Shown in pieces: positions 1-7,908 of a stretch of 11,536 bases of DNA (positions within the stretch are counted from its first letter, which is position 1; each line of letters opens with the position of its first letter). The DNA lies in assembly GCA_027600665.1 (NCBI GenBank), contig JADGJL010000968.1, forward strand, positions 1 through 11,536. The letters run 5' to 3'. The notes below the pieces were generated by a model. That model searched no databases. It was not told the origin of the DNA and worked only from the letters and a program-made list of their open reading frames with translations. The position numbers and the translations under genes were made by a program. Origin of the DNA: Irineochytrium annulatum (Eukaryota; Chytridiomycota; Chytridiomycetes; Chytridiales; Chytridiaceae).

Positions 1-457
1 TTTTTAGTCGGCATACCATGCTTTTGTGTGTTCAGATGGGCCTTGTTTAATTAATTTGCAAAATTTGGAATTTCTTCAGATATCGCTTGTCATACTACAT
101 AATTTTTTAGTTGTTTACCTTCAACTTCGATATCGATTAGAACTAATTACTTGCATTTGTTCTGATATTAACGGTACTTGTCTTAAACGCCGACCTGCAC
201 TCTCACTCTTCATCAATTCAACAAGTTCGCTGTGAAATACACCTACTCATTACATTAAACAAAAGCTTCTCAACTAATCTCAAACACCTTCACTTCTACG
301 CCAACCCAGTACTATTAAGGATGGCACAGGGAACCTCGTTTTCATCAGACCCACACCGCTCCGGCCTTTTCGCCCGCAAGCGCAGACTAGTCCAATAGGT
401 AATGGTCCTGTCTGGGCTTCCACTGTTCTCGTCAAACACAAGCCACCACGGTCAAAG
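1..457. other. AT-rich upstream region without a supported gene
   Basis: The first 320 bases are AT-rich compared with the GC-rich genes and hold only short, unconvincing reading frames. A CT-rich run at about 270-310 ending in CCCAG could be an untranslated leader or a 3' splice site. An ATG at 321 opens only 25 codons before TAG at 396-398, directly followed by GTAATG. The reading frame used by the ATG at 458 is open back to 278 but has no ATG in that stretch. I read this as promoter plus 5' leader of the membrane-protein gene, possibly with an untranslated-region intron. Confidence 0.4.
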
Positions 458-1414
458 ATGCCAACAGACTCAACCTTGACGCCCCAACGGACAGGACCCG
501 CAGCCCCCACCATGCCCGTCCCGACCTCGACACCGGCTTCCAACGCCGAGACTGCCGAAGACCGCGCCGCTGGGATGCGGGCCGGCATTCGACGGATGGT
601 TTGCCTTCCACATCCAGGCCACTTTCCTCACACTTCCCAACGCCCCACAGATCATCATCAACCTCCTGCTGCCCCCTCTCTTTTACTACGCCTCCCGCTT
701 TTCTGGCGTGGCTGTCATCCCCGCCATGCTAATCTCCGGCATCCCTCCTTTCCTCGAGGCCTTGTGGATCATGTGGGACAAGCGCAGTGTCGACTGGATG
801 TCACTCGTCGTGGTCGGGAGCGTCGGGTTGGGCGTAACTGTGACAGTCCTGACGAGCGACGCGAGGATCCTGTTTATCAAGGACTCGTTTTTGACGGCGT
901 TGTTGGGGTTGTTGTTTCTGGGGAGTGTGTGCTGCGGGAGGGAGAATCTGATCTGGTGCGTTCTTTGACTACTTTTACGTCTGGTGGGGTTGGCTGACGA
1001 TTTCTCATCTCATACCAGGACATACAACCGGCAATGGAGCCCTGCCGAGGCCCAGGAAGAGTTGACGCTGCGATACAAGCGGCCAGGCGTCAAGAAGTCC
1101 ACCACTGTGATGTGCTTCGTAAGACTCACCGTTTTTTCACGTCTTTCCTTCTGCCTCGTTTGGATATTTAACTCTAATAGGTGTGGGGATGCGGACTGCT
1201 TCTCGAGGCCGTCGCCCGCGTGGCGCTCGTTTTCCTCATTCCTATTGAAGCCATGGTGTACGTCTCACCCACGCTCGTGATCGCCTGCTTCTCCGCGCTC
1301 TCGTTGTGGAACGTTCTATATATCAAGCACGTGAGAGCAAAGTACGCGAGGTTGCAGCAGGACGAAGCGGAGGAGGGAAGGAGTCTGTTGGAGGGGAGGG
1401 CGCGAGGGGGTTAG
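458..1414 (+). CDS. VC0807-like multi-pass membrane protein, three or four exons, 5' end unresolved
   Basis: The secure part is three exons: an open segment up to 955, then 1019-1118 and 1181-1414, separated by introns 956-1018 (GTGCGT...CCAG, 63 bases) and 1119-1180 (GTAAGA...TAG, 62 bases); both joins keep frame. The protein has about five or six hydrophobic segments, starting around PQIIINLLLPPLFYY, then ISGIPPFLEALW, a VVVGSVGLG segment, SDARILFIKDSFLTALLG, and after the second intron WGCGLLLEAVARVALVF. The order 'isgIPP..eALw', '(G/S)D.R.l..kdS.ltg..G' and 'vWG..ll.Ea..Rv' is what I associate with VC0807-family membrane proteins of bacteria and fungi, whose function is unknown. The start is uncertain: ATG 458 opens a disordered S/T/P/A-rich N terminus in a different frame from the membrane part. 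Removing 599-617 (GT...AG, 19 bases) joins them in phase and gives 270 residues, but 19 bases is very short for an intron. The first in-frame ATG of the membrane part itself is at 726, after the first hydrophobic segment. Confidence 0.68.
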
Positions 1415-1647
1415 ATCCAAGTTTGGGAGGTTGGAGGGCGTGGGACCTTTGTCGCAACCCGTTGCGATTGATCGGACTTTCATTCAGTGGATTTATGTTG
1501 GCGACAATAATACTCAAAATGTTCGTGGATGTTTTTACATCATTTAGGTAAACAATATAGTCAAAATTAAATGAAGGCCTACATTCAACAATCAATCAAT
1601 TTCATCGCACACGGCCAATACAGATCAGTTCTCTACCAGTTGCTTGC
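1415..1647. other. Convergent 3' intergenic region
   Basis: These 233 bases lie between the stop codons of two converging genes. The second half is AT-rich, as expected for shared 3' untranslated and polyadenylation sequence. I see no clear AATAAA signal and no RNA gene. Confidence 0.5.
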
Positions 1648-3170
1648 CTACTCCTCAACCTCCGCTTCAAACGGTATCGTCCCATCCCAATTTACGAGCG
1701 GCCCCAGCTTATCTTTCACAACCTCACACGCGTCCTCAAACTCCAACGCTGTCGACAGGTCATACGCTTCAATCAATTGCTCAAAGACGACCGCGTTTGG
1801 CATCGCATAACTCCCAAAGTCCCCCTCAACCAGCGGTGACAGGTTCCCCAGTACGTCCCCGCGCGACTCGTACGCCAGCCTCACGTGGGGCGCGATCGTG
1901 GCCGTCGAGACGTGCGGCAGCAGGAGCGCGAGGTCGTAGAGATCCTTGGGGCGCCAGGGCTTGTTGCGCTCCATGCACGAATGCGCGCGCCACGCTATCA
2001 GCGTCTCGAGCGGCACCGCGGGGACCGGGATCAGGTTGTCGGCCTCTTTTGGTGCGCGCACAACGCACACGGGGACGTGCTCATTGGTCTCTTCGAAGGG
2101 CTCGTCTAGCCGCAGGATCCGCGTCGGCAGATTGATGGTCACCGGTGTGCCCAGGAACGGCTCGCCCGACCCGATGTCGATTGGGAAGGCGACGGGCTCG
2201 CCGCCGAGCGCGCAGGCGTGCATTATCACCTTGCAGGATGGCGCCTCGTATTGGTCCCACGTGCGCCGGATAGTGACGGCGAACACGTCCATGTCCTCGG
2301 TTGACGATTGCAGGACGGCCTGCGCGAGGTCGAACACAGTTTTGCGGAATCGCTGCTTAAACTCGACGTTGAACGTGCGCTTCCCCCACTCGTCCGGCGA
2401 ATTGATGACTGGATCCGTCTCATCCCTGTACAGCAGATCGATGTCCTGCGGCGTCCGTGGCACATGCGAGCCGCCGAGCGCAAAGAGGTGCGCCTGTGAT
2501 AGCACGCTGCCGCCAACGAGGAACCTATCCCTGAAACGCGAGCCCTCGCCGAAGATCAGGCCGGTCAAGAACCTAAGGCACACAGTCGCAACGCGGCGCT
2601 CCTCGACTTCCACGAACTCGAAACCCCCCGAGAAGTCAAGTTCGTCGGGATCAGGCAGCGCCGTGGGCTCGTGCGCCGTGTCGCGCCGGATGACCGTGAA
2701 CTCGGGCACGAGGTCGAACCCGACGAGGTCCGCGACACGCGGCTGGAGACGGTAGACGTCCGGTGGGAAGGGCGGGGCTGCGCTATCGATGTACATGGGG
2801 TCGGACCGCGCGGCGGCAATGGTCGTGCGGATGTCCTCGCGGCGGAGGTTGGGGAGGTACAGGTCCTTCTTGGTCTCGCGGTGGAGGCTGACCTGGCAGT
2901 AGGGGCACTTGGAGTGGTAGCGCGTGGCGATCAGCTCGACGAGGCAGACTTCGTGGAAGACATGCGAGCCTGAGGAAAGGACAGGTTAACACAAGATATA
3001 GCGCGGTCAGTCTTCCACCCACACTTCAGCTTGTAAGTCCGATCAATGCCAGTGCCGGCGAGATCGAGGGTCTGCAGGCACACAGCGCAGTCATCGACTT
3101 CAGTAGGGGCCGTCATTGTGGAAGGCGTCGCTGCAGCGTTGTCTGCTGGGGAGGAGGGCATCGCATGCAT
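1648..3170 (-). CDS. RING-H2 finger fused to AbiEii-type nucleotidyltransferase
   Basis: There are two exons, 3170-3023 and 2969-1648; the 53-base intron 2970-3022 runs GTGGGT...CTCAG. Joined, they give 489 residues. Residues 28-74 form a textbook RING-H2 finger: C28-x2-C31-x18-C50-x-H52-x2-H55-x2-C58-x12-C71-x2-C74. The intron splits the C50 codon, and splicing restores the canonical C-x-H-x2-H core, which strongly supports the gene model. RING-H2 proteins are usually E3 ubiquitin ligases. Residues about 190-400 look like an AbiEii/AbiGii-type nucleotidyltransferase: a GGS motif (VGGSVLS, 201-207), the metal-binding pair D225-x-D227 (QDIDLLY), a third acidic strand FPIDIG with D314, and a C-terminal helix with K391-D392-x2-D395 (RPKDLYDLALLL). 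In bacteria this family includes the type IV toxin-antitoxin nucleotidyltransferases; substrates vary. Residues 75-190 link the domains. The start is ATG 3170; ATGs at residues 4 and 19 are alternatives. Catalytic-type residues look intact. The RING call is firm, the transferase family call is by motif order only, and the cellular role is unknown. Confidence 0.8.
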
Positions 3171-3370
3171 TTTATGTGGCAGTGGACCTGGCAGAGGGTC
3201 TGCCAAAGTCGGTGCTTGTCATCCCCATCACTGCCACCGTCTATTAAAGGAGCCATCAACGTTCTCGAACGATGACTCGGTTGATACTCGACCAACACTT
3301 TGGCAGTATCTGCGCATAAGTCGTCCTGTCGTGCTCATCGCCGGTCCTCACCCGCATCCCCGTTATCGTC
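3171..3370. promoter_or_regulatory. Divergent promoter region between the RING-transferase gene and the duplicated-fold gene
   Basis: The start codons at 3170 (minus) and 3371 (plus) are 200 bases apart and face away from each other, so this segment must contain both core promoters and leaders unless a distant 5' exon exists. It holds an AT-rich patch (CTATTAAAGG near 3240) and a 10-base inverted repeat. The arrangement allows, but does not prove, shared control of both genes. Confidence 0.5.
3200..3306. repeat. Inverted 10-base repeat in the divergent promoter
   Basis: CTGCCAAAGT at 3200-3209 is matched by its exact reverse complement ACTTTGGCAG at 3297-3306, with an 87-base spacer. One arm lies about 30 bases from the minus-strand start and the other about 65 bases from the plus-strand start. 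It could be paired binding sites for one regulator serving both genes; chance is also possible in a 200-base interval. Confidence 0.45.
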
Positions 3371-4000
3371 ATGACCATCTCAGGCACGTTCGAGTTCCAC
3401 CTGACGGTTTCCCTCCCAACGGAGGCCGCCTTGATCGACCTGGAGCAGGTGTCATCGGAGCTCGGCCTGAAGCTCACCGTCATTCTGCTCGAGTCGGGCC
3501 AACATCCACATCAAGTCATGGCGGGACGCTACATCGTCACCAACTGCCACAATGCCCTCTCGGCCGTCCAACCTTACATTGACGCGTTCCAGGTGCGCGG
3601 CCACGCCGTCACGAGGGTAAAGATCGAGTCCCTGGCGTCGAACGCCGGCCTCCCGCAGGACCGGCATGCAAAGGCGCTGGACCACCCGACCTGCTACTGG
3701 GAGTTCCACTACAAGGTTGAGTTGGACCCTGGAGATATGCCGGCGCTCAGGAAGCTCGCGGGGGCGCATGGCGGGCTGCACCTGTCGCGGAATGTATACA
3801 AGAGGGTGGCGCCAGGCGTGGCCCACGTATTTCTGACGCTGAGGGAGTTTGAGGATGGGAGGGTGGGCGCGCTGGAGAGGCAGAAGGCAGCGGCGGACGC
3901 ACTGGAGAAGGGTGGGTATAAGGTTATGAAAAAGGAGCGTGAGTTTGTGGTGCATGACTCAAATCTGGGTCTTGATGCTGGGTGGGAGTGCATTAGGTGA
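3371..4000 (+). CDS. Uncharacterised protein with two repeated alpha/beta halves
   Basis: This is a single exon of 209 residues from ATG 3371. It has two similar halves. Residues 8-86 begin EFHLTVSL and end AVTRVKIE; residues 111-190 begin EFHYKVEL and end KVMKKER. Each reads as strand, helix, strand, strand, helix, strand, consistent with a ferredoxin-like unit, so the gene probably arose by internal duplication. The second half carries LHLSRNVY, and the C terminus is EFVVHDSNLGLDAGW. I associate the combination 'EFH.....', 'HLSRN' and 'E(F)VV.DSN..LD.GW' with uncharacterised, mainly bacterial proteins, but cannot verify this here. No signal peptide or membrane segment is visible. It is transcribed divergently from the RING-transferase gene across 200 bases, which raises the possibility of a functional pair. 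The function is unknown; the repeated FH residues recall 2H-type enzymes, but the second HxT/S motif is absent. Confidence 0.8.
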   Translation: MTISGTFEFHLTVSLPTEAALIDLEQVSSELGLKLTVILLESGQHPHQVMAGRYIVTNCHNALSAVQPYIDAFQVRGHAVTRVKIESLASNAGLPQDRHAKALDHPTCYWEFHYKVELDPGDMPALRKLAGAHGGLHLSRNVYKRVAPGVAHVFLTLREFEDGRVGALERQKAAADALEKGGYKVMKKEREFVVHDSNLGLDAGWECIR

Positions 4001-4480
4001 CAATGGAACGGAGTAGAAGAGGGGAGGGTGGCGACGTTGCGCCAGGTTGTTTTTGTACACATCGCATATATCATCAACATTACATCGTGCCTTTAATCGT
4101 ACCATGAGCAAGTGCAACAATCCGCGTTGTTGTGATAACAATACCCAAATGGTTCTCAAATAAGGGTACAGCAAATATAATGGCTGGTGAAAAGCAGAGC
4201 TTGTGTGGATCGCGTATTGTGAGATCTGTTTATGGTTCCACCCGCCAGAAAACTTGACCTATCTTGGGATGGCTGCATTAATTTTTGCATAACTGCATCA
4301 TCCTACCGTTCCATGCTCCTTTGTTATCGGCCAGCTACTCCACAGTGCTGTATGTTCTGTTCATGTCGGGAACCTCCTGGCATCTTAGATTTAAAATCCG
4401 GGGATATTTTCTGTCCAGCTAAGATCTTTTCATGCAACGCTTGCTCACTAGAGCCGAAAGCATAAGCAATACGGCCAAGC
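4001..4480. other. Gene-free interval between converging genes
   Basis: Here 480 bases separate the stop of the plus-strand gene at 4000 from the stop of the minus-strand gene at 4481. Base composition is more AT-rich than the flanking genes. I found no tRNA-like box, no repeat and no reading frame with coding character; a 77-codon frame at 4232-4465 is cysteine-rich and unsupported. It presumably holds both 3' untranslated regions. Confidence 0.5.
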
Positions 4481-5484
4481 CTATTGTTCCCTCAACTTCT
4501 TGGTATCTCGTTTCCCAGCGTTCCTCACCCTGTTGAGCGCAAACATACGACCGTACACCTCCCTGCAATCAGCATTTCGACTTCTTAGCTCACCCCCAAA
4601 TCTCCGCCCCGTCTTCTGGCCCTTCTTTCCCTGCAACACCTCCATCAACCTCCTTATGCCCCGCACCCTCTCCTTGCTACCCGCCGTCGCCCCACCGCCA
4701 CCATCCAATAACTCATCTTTGTTCCCACCATCAATCCTCCCTTTGCCTTTATCTTTCACGCCAACAACCTCATGCCCGTCTGTCTCCTCTACCTTCTCCA
4801 CGGGGATCGAATCTAGCACCGACGACGCCGACCCGCCTGATCGCGTGGAAGCTGACGGCGAAGAAGGCGGCGGCGGTGGTAGGGGCGGTTGGGCCGTAAC
4901 GCTTGTGTCTCCCGCTACGGTGCCGTTCCTGTCGTTCCCGTTCGCGGTAAGGGTATCGCCGGACAACGTGGACAGCGACGTGGGCTCCCTCGCGTGGATG
5001 CGCGCTGGCTGCTGCGGCAAACGCCCCCGGCGGCGGATCCGCTCGACGGTGACGGATTCGAGGAAGCTGTGAAGGGGCGGATGGGCGCGAATGATGAGGT
5101 CGTCGGACGCGGCGATGACGGATGAGGTGTAAGGGATAATGGAGGTGCCCATACGGAGGAGCGGGGCAGACTTGGACGACGACGGCGAGGCTGGCGATGT
5201 GAAGTTCTGTTTGAGGCTGAAAATAATATGTTAGCTTCCTGTATCAAAAAGGGTTGCTGCGGAATACACGAGAAAAATAGAGAGAAAGAAACGAAAAGGA
5301 AGGTAAGATGGAAGGAGATGCGTTACCTGCGTATCGAAAGCGGAGGAGGACGTGTCGGTGCGTAGTACAGGTCGAGAATCTTGAGGATGTCGTCCCAGAA
5401 GCCGGCATCGTCCGGTCCCACAGCCGTACCACCACCGCCGAGACCGGCCGCCGCTGGGTGGTCGGCAGGCATCGCGGTCGACAT
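4481..5484 (-). CDS. Unrecognised, largely disordered protein, two exons
   Basis: Exon 1 is 5484-5327 and exon 2 is 5216-4481, with a 110-base intron (5217-5326, GTAACG...TTTTCAG). The join restores an AGC codon and gives 297 residues. Start ATG 5484 opens MSTAMPADHPAAAGLGGGG, then a short amphipathic stretch FWDDILKILDLYYAPTRPPP (residues about 29-48). Residues 76-115 (IIPYTSSVIAASDDLIIRAH, then FLESVTVERIRRRG) look like the most ordered part. A low-complexity S/T/P/G/D/E-rich middle follows, including a run of prolines. The C-terminal 65 residues or so are strongly basic and helical in character (RRLMEVLQGKKGQKTGRRFG). I do not recognise a family. Acidic or neutral middle plus basic tail could suit nucleic-acid or microtubule binding, but that is speculation. 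It lies downstream of, and in the same direction as, the SPxK/R-rich gene. Confidence 0.72.
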
Positions 5485-5776
5485 GGATGATGATGTGGAG
5501 GGTTAGAGTTCGCCAGCAGTCAGTCGGTACGTTCTTTGCCCGCAAACTCGTCCTGTTATCCATTTGTGTGGGAGACATTTCTTTGTCAATTTTCTCGAAT
5601 ACTCTTTATTAATATCACCGCAAATGTTCGTCCCATCTGCCTCCCGGTTGAAGAGGAATGCATAATATTTTATTTAGTGGATTTCCTATTCAAAATTGTG
5701 TCAGAATTAAATATATTGTTGCTTTAGATGGAAGTCTATGTGATTGTTGTATTACACGTAATCTATGTCTAATGCC
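5485..5776. other. Intergenic region between two minus-strand genes
   Basis: This AT-rich stretch between the 5' end of the two-exon gene and the 3' end of the SPxK/R-rich gene should hold the promoter and leader of the former. I see no RNA gene and no repeat. If the conventional stop at 5878 is right, the gap extends to 5877. Confidence 0.45.
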
Positions 5777-5919
5777 TTAAAAATCTTTGCCGCCGATGTC
5801 CAGCACTCCCCTCTCTGTTGCAGTCTAACGTACGCGAAATTTCCTTCTTTCGCAGCTCACCATAAAAAGCGTATGCATCATATTCCAAACGAGTGCGTAT
5901 TGCACGTCCACTGCCTTAC
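5777..5919 (-). other. Possible alternative last intron and exon of the SPxK/R-rich gene
   Basis: Within the 3' end of the upstream reading frame the minus strand carries GGTAAGGTAAGG; the second GTAAGG, following an AAG codon at 5922-5920, is an excellent splice donor. Using the acceptor GTTAG ending at 5825 would remove 95 bases and give a 15-residue C terminus (TATERGVLDIGGKDF) ending at a TAA at 5779-5777. The branch site is not obvious, so this is an alternative to the unspliced stop at 5878. Confidence 0.35.
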
Positions 5920-7662
5920 CTTACCGCTAGCCGAAGACCGATCGTCCCACTCCCTCATCGTTGGAAACGCGAAAATCTCGCTAACCGAGCTGGACTCCTC
6001 CATCTGCGGCCACGGCCTTACCGACGGGCTTAACGCCATCGCATGCGCCATTTCGTCGAACCGCGCCGGCGAAGACCGCGACGGGGACATCCTGCCAGCA
6101 GATCGTGTGACGCTTGCCCGCGATGTTGGCCGAACACTCGCGCGGCTCATGCTGGTCCCGGCATGCGGCTGCGTCGATGCCGGTCTGCAAGGCGCGCTGT
6201 TCACCGACCTCCGATCGGGCGATGCCCTCCTCATCTCCTCCTGCCAGCCCTTTGATGGCGATGCCCTACCCAATCCTTTAATCGGCGACGCCCTCCCGGA
6301 CCCCTTATTCGGCGACGCCCTCCCCGTCCTCAAAGGCGACGGCAGCCTCCCCGTAGGCGCAGATCCCCACGCGCCAACGCTCCTCGCCGGGCTCGTCTTC
6401 CGCAGCGGCGACCTCGACCCTGCCCTCCGTCCCCTCCGGGGGCTACTCATCGACTTCGTCACCTGCACGGGAATCCGCGATTGCTGCCCACCTATCCCCC
6501 CCGCGCCGCGCTCGCGCTCCCCGTCACCGTCATTGATTGAGAGCACTGTCATCCCGCCAAGCGCTGCAGGATCGTCACCTCTAGCGGACGTCGACCCGCC
6601 AAACAGCGTCAAGATCTTCCTAGACTGCCCGACCGCGTTGGTCTGAAATAGTGTGTACCCCCCCGAGATCCTCCGCGAGCCCGCAGTCGCGCCTCGTCGT
6701 TTCCCGTCCCCACTACCACCTCCCGCCGCACGCGAATCTATCGTCTCCGCCGGCAATACCGGTACGTCCACACTGCCTCCCACCTGCAACCCTAAACCCC
6801 TGCTCTTCCGCCCGACAGCCCCTGGATCCCTCGGCACCGGCACGCTCCCCAAGCTCGCCATCAGCGCTGGGTTTTTCCTCCTCACGCACTCCCGCAGGGC
6901 CTCGAGCCTACGCCTGCTGGAGTCGATGTCGTCTCGTAGTTTCACGTACCGGTCCCGCACCTCGCGCCGGAGCTCGTCGCGGTGCGTCTCTGTAAAGTCG
7001 ATCGCAAGGACGAGGTGGGTGCGGTAGATGACGCGCTCGACGAACTCGAGGCGCGCCGGGCGGAGCGTCGGCGGGTTGAGGGAGGAGTAGGTCGGGCGGC
7101 GGACGAGGAGGGACGTGGAAGTAATGTCGAGGTGCGGGCGATTCGGTGGGCGCCGAGGAGCTGAGGAGTGAGCGTGTTGACGCGTCGGAGAGAAGGAGCG
7201 AGAGGGGGAGGGATATGATTGTCGTCGCGGCGGAGATGCCGGCGAGTTCGAGGGCAGTGAGTTGCGACGGGGCGAGGAGGCCATAGAGCGGTTGGCACCT
7301 GTCGGTCGCAGAGGGGAGCGTGATCGCGATCGGCTGCTGCGCATCGAACGGGATGGGCTTGAGGGTGGCGGCGCGGTGAAGGCTTCGTCGTACCGAGATG
7401 CGGAGTGGGTTGTACGGTTTTTCCGCAAATGGTCGCCGTCACCAGTTCCAATGGTAAGAACAGCCCGGTATCTGCTCGAGTCGGTCTCGCAGCCTGTCAG
7501 GAGATCCCTGCCAACGACGCCTAGAAATCCTCCAGCCTTCGAGTCCGACGGATGGAAACCCAGCATTGCATTGCGATCGTTTCGGCCTGGCCCGCTCGAA
7601 GAGGCTGCCCTGTACCTTGATTCCGAAGACGAAGGTGTCGGCAATTGCGAGGCAATGTCCAT
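5878..7662 (-). CDS. Ser/Pro/Arg-rich protein with many SPx(K/R) motifs
   Basis: This is one long exon of 594 residues from ATG 7662. Most of the protein is low-complexity S/P/R-rich and probably disordered. I count 16 S-P-x-(K/R) motifs, the full consensus for proline-directed cyclin-dependent kinases, clustered at residues 102-165 and 405-535. Examples are SPLR (116-119), SPTR (158-161), SPNK, SPIK and SPSK in a tandem repeat (447-473), and SPAR (531-534). Between the clusters lies the only ordered-looking part, residues about 178-265: a short strand-like segment (LDITSTSLLVRRPTYSS) and then a charged helix likely to form a coiled coil (RREVRDRYVKLRDDIDSSRR and onward). There is no enzymatic motif and I recognise no family. 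A microtubule-, chromatin- or centrosome-associated phosphoprotein would fit, as would a splicing-type SR protein, although no RNA-recognition motif is present. The 3' end may be spliced to end at 5777. Confidence 0.72.
   Translation of the reverse strand: MDIASQLPTPSSSESRYRAASSSGPGRNDRNAMLGFHPSDSKAGGFLGVVGRDLLTGCETDSSRYRAVLTIGTGDGDHLRKNRTTHSASRYDEAFTAPPPSSPSRSMRSSRSRSRSPLRPTGANRSMASSPRRNSLPSNSPASPPRRQSYPSPSRSFSPTRQHAHSSAPRRPPNRPHLDITSTSLLVRRPTYSSLNPPTLRPARLEFVERVIYRTHLVLAIDFTETHRDELRREVRDRYVKLRDDIDSSRRRLEALRECVRRKNPALMASLGSVPVPRDPGAVGRKSRGLGLQVGGSVDVPVLPAETIDSRAAGGGSGDGKRRGATAGSRRISGGYTLFQTNAVGQSRKILTLFGGSTSARGDDPAALGGMTVLSINDGDGERERGAGGIGGQQSRIPVQVTKSMSSPRRGRRAGSRSPLRKTSPARSVGAWGSAPTGRLPSPLRTGRASPNKGSGRASPIKGLGRASPSKGWQEEMRRASPDRRSVNSAPCRPASTQPHAGTSMSRASVRPTSRASVTRSAGRMSPSRSSPARFDEMAHAMALSPSVRPWPQMEESSSVSEIFAFPTMREWDDRSSASGKVRQWTCNTHSFGI
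6244..6324 (-). repeat. Three tandem 27-base units coding for GRASPxKGx
   Basis: Residues 447-455, 456-464 and 465-473 of the surrounding protein are three copies of the nine-residue unit GRASPxKGx (x is N/S, I/L, S/W). The DNA units are imperfect but share the core GGCGACGCCCTC as read on the plus strand. Each unit carries one SPxK site, so the expansion multiplies phosphorylation sites. Confidence 0.8.
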
Positions 7663-7908
7663 CCTTCCGGTAAGTCTTTGAAAGGTGGCAACGTCGATCT
7701 CGATCGACGTGAAGTTGAAGAAGATATCCGCCGGTGAAGATAACGTGAGAACATATGAGCTTGGAGAACTTGATTTTGGACCCTAGCATTTGCTGTCAGT
7801 AACAACAAACAACGACGTGTGCACACCTTCCCGAAGATAGTAATAGTTATTCTATCACATCGATGATCCTCCTCTTCGCCATCCCGAATGATCAATATTG
7901 GAATGGTT
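7663..7908. other. Intergenic region upstream of the SPxK/R-rich gene
   Basis: These 246 bases lie between two minus-strand genes in tandem. They should contain the 3' end of the SAS-6-like transcript and the promoter and leader of the SPxK/R-rich gene. No distinct motif is evident. Confidence 0.4.

Noticed and set aside
321..398. Short frame from ATG 321 ending in TAG just before a GTAATG donor-like site
   Set aside because: It is in the same frame as the membrane part downstream and looked like a first exon, but the stop codon precedes the donor and no acceptable earlier donor was found.
1946..2755. Plus-strand open frame of 269 codons
   Set aside because: It is antisense to the nucleotidyltransferase domain, which has clear motifs in its own frame; the antisense product is S/R/T-rich noise.
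1648..4000. A bacterial toxin-antitoxin operon or contaminant contig
   Set aside because: The transferase gene has a GT-AG intron inside a RING finger codon and the pair is divergent, not operonic, so it is a eukaryotic locus whatever its ultimate origin.
3371..4000. 2H phosphoesterase / RNA ligase-like enzyme
   Set aside because: Each half has an FH near its start, but the paired HxT/S motifs that define 2H enzymes are not both present.
4001..4480. tRNA or other structured RNA gene in the gap
   Set aside because: No B-box-like GGTTCGAATCC sequence or cloverleaf-compatible arms were found on either strand by eye.
4500..5072. Plus-strand open frame of 190 codons
   Set aside because: It overlaps antisense with the two-exon minus-strand gene, whose spliced frame is longer and whose splice junction is good.
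6244..6324. CRISPR-like repeats
   Set aside because: The units are directly adjacent without spacers, are in frame and encode a repeated peptide in a eukaryotic gene.
5765..6646. Plus-strand open frame of 293 codons
   Set aside because: It lies antisense to the S/P/R-rich gene; its repeated GDALP pattern is the complement of the GRASPxKG repeat and the composition is explained by the other strand.
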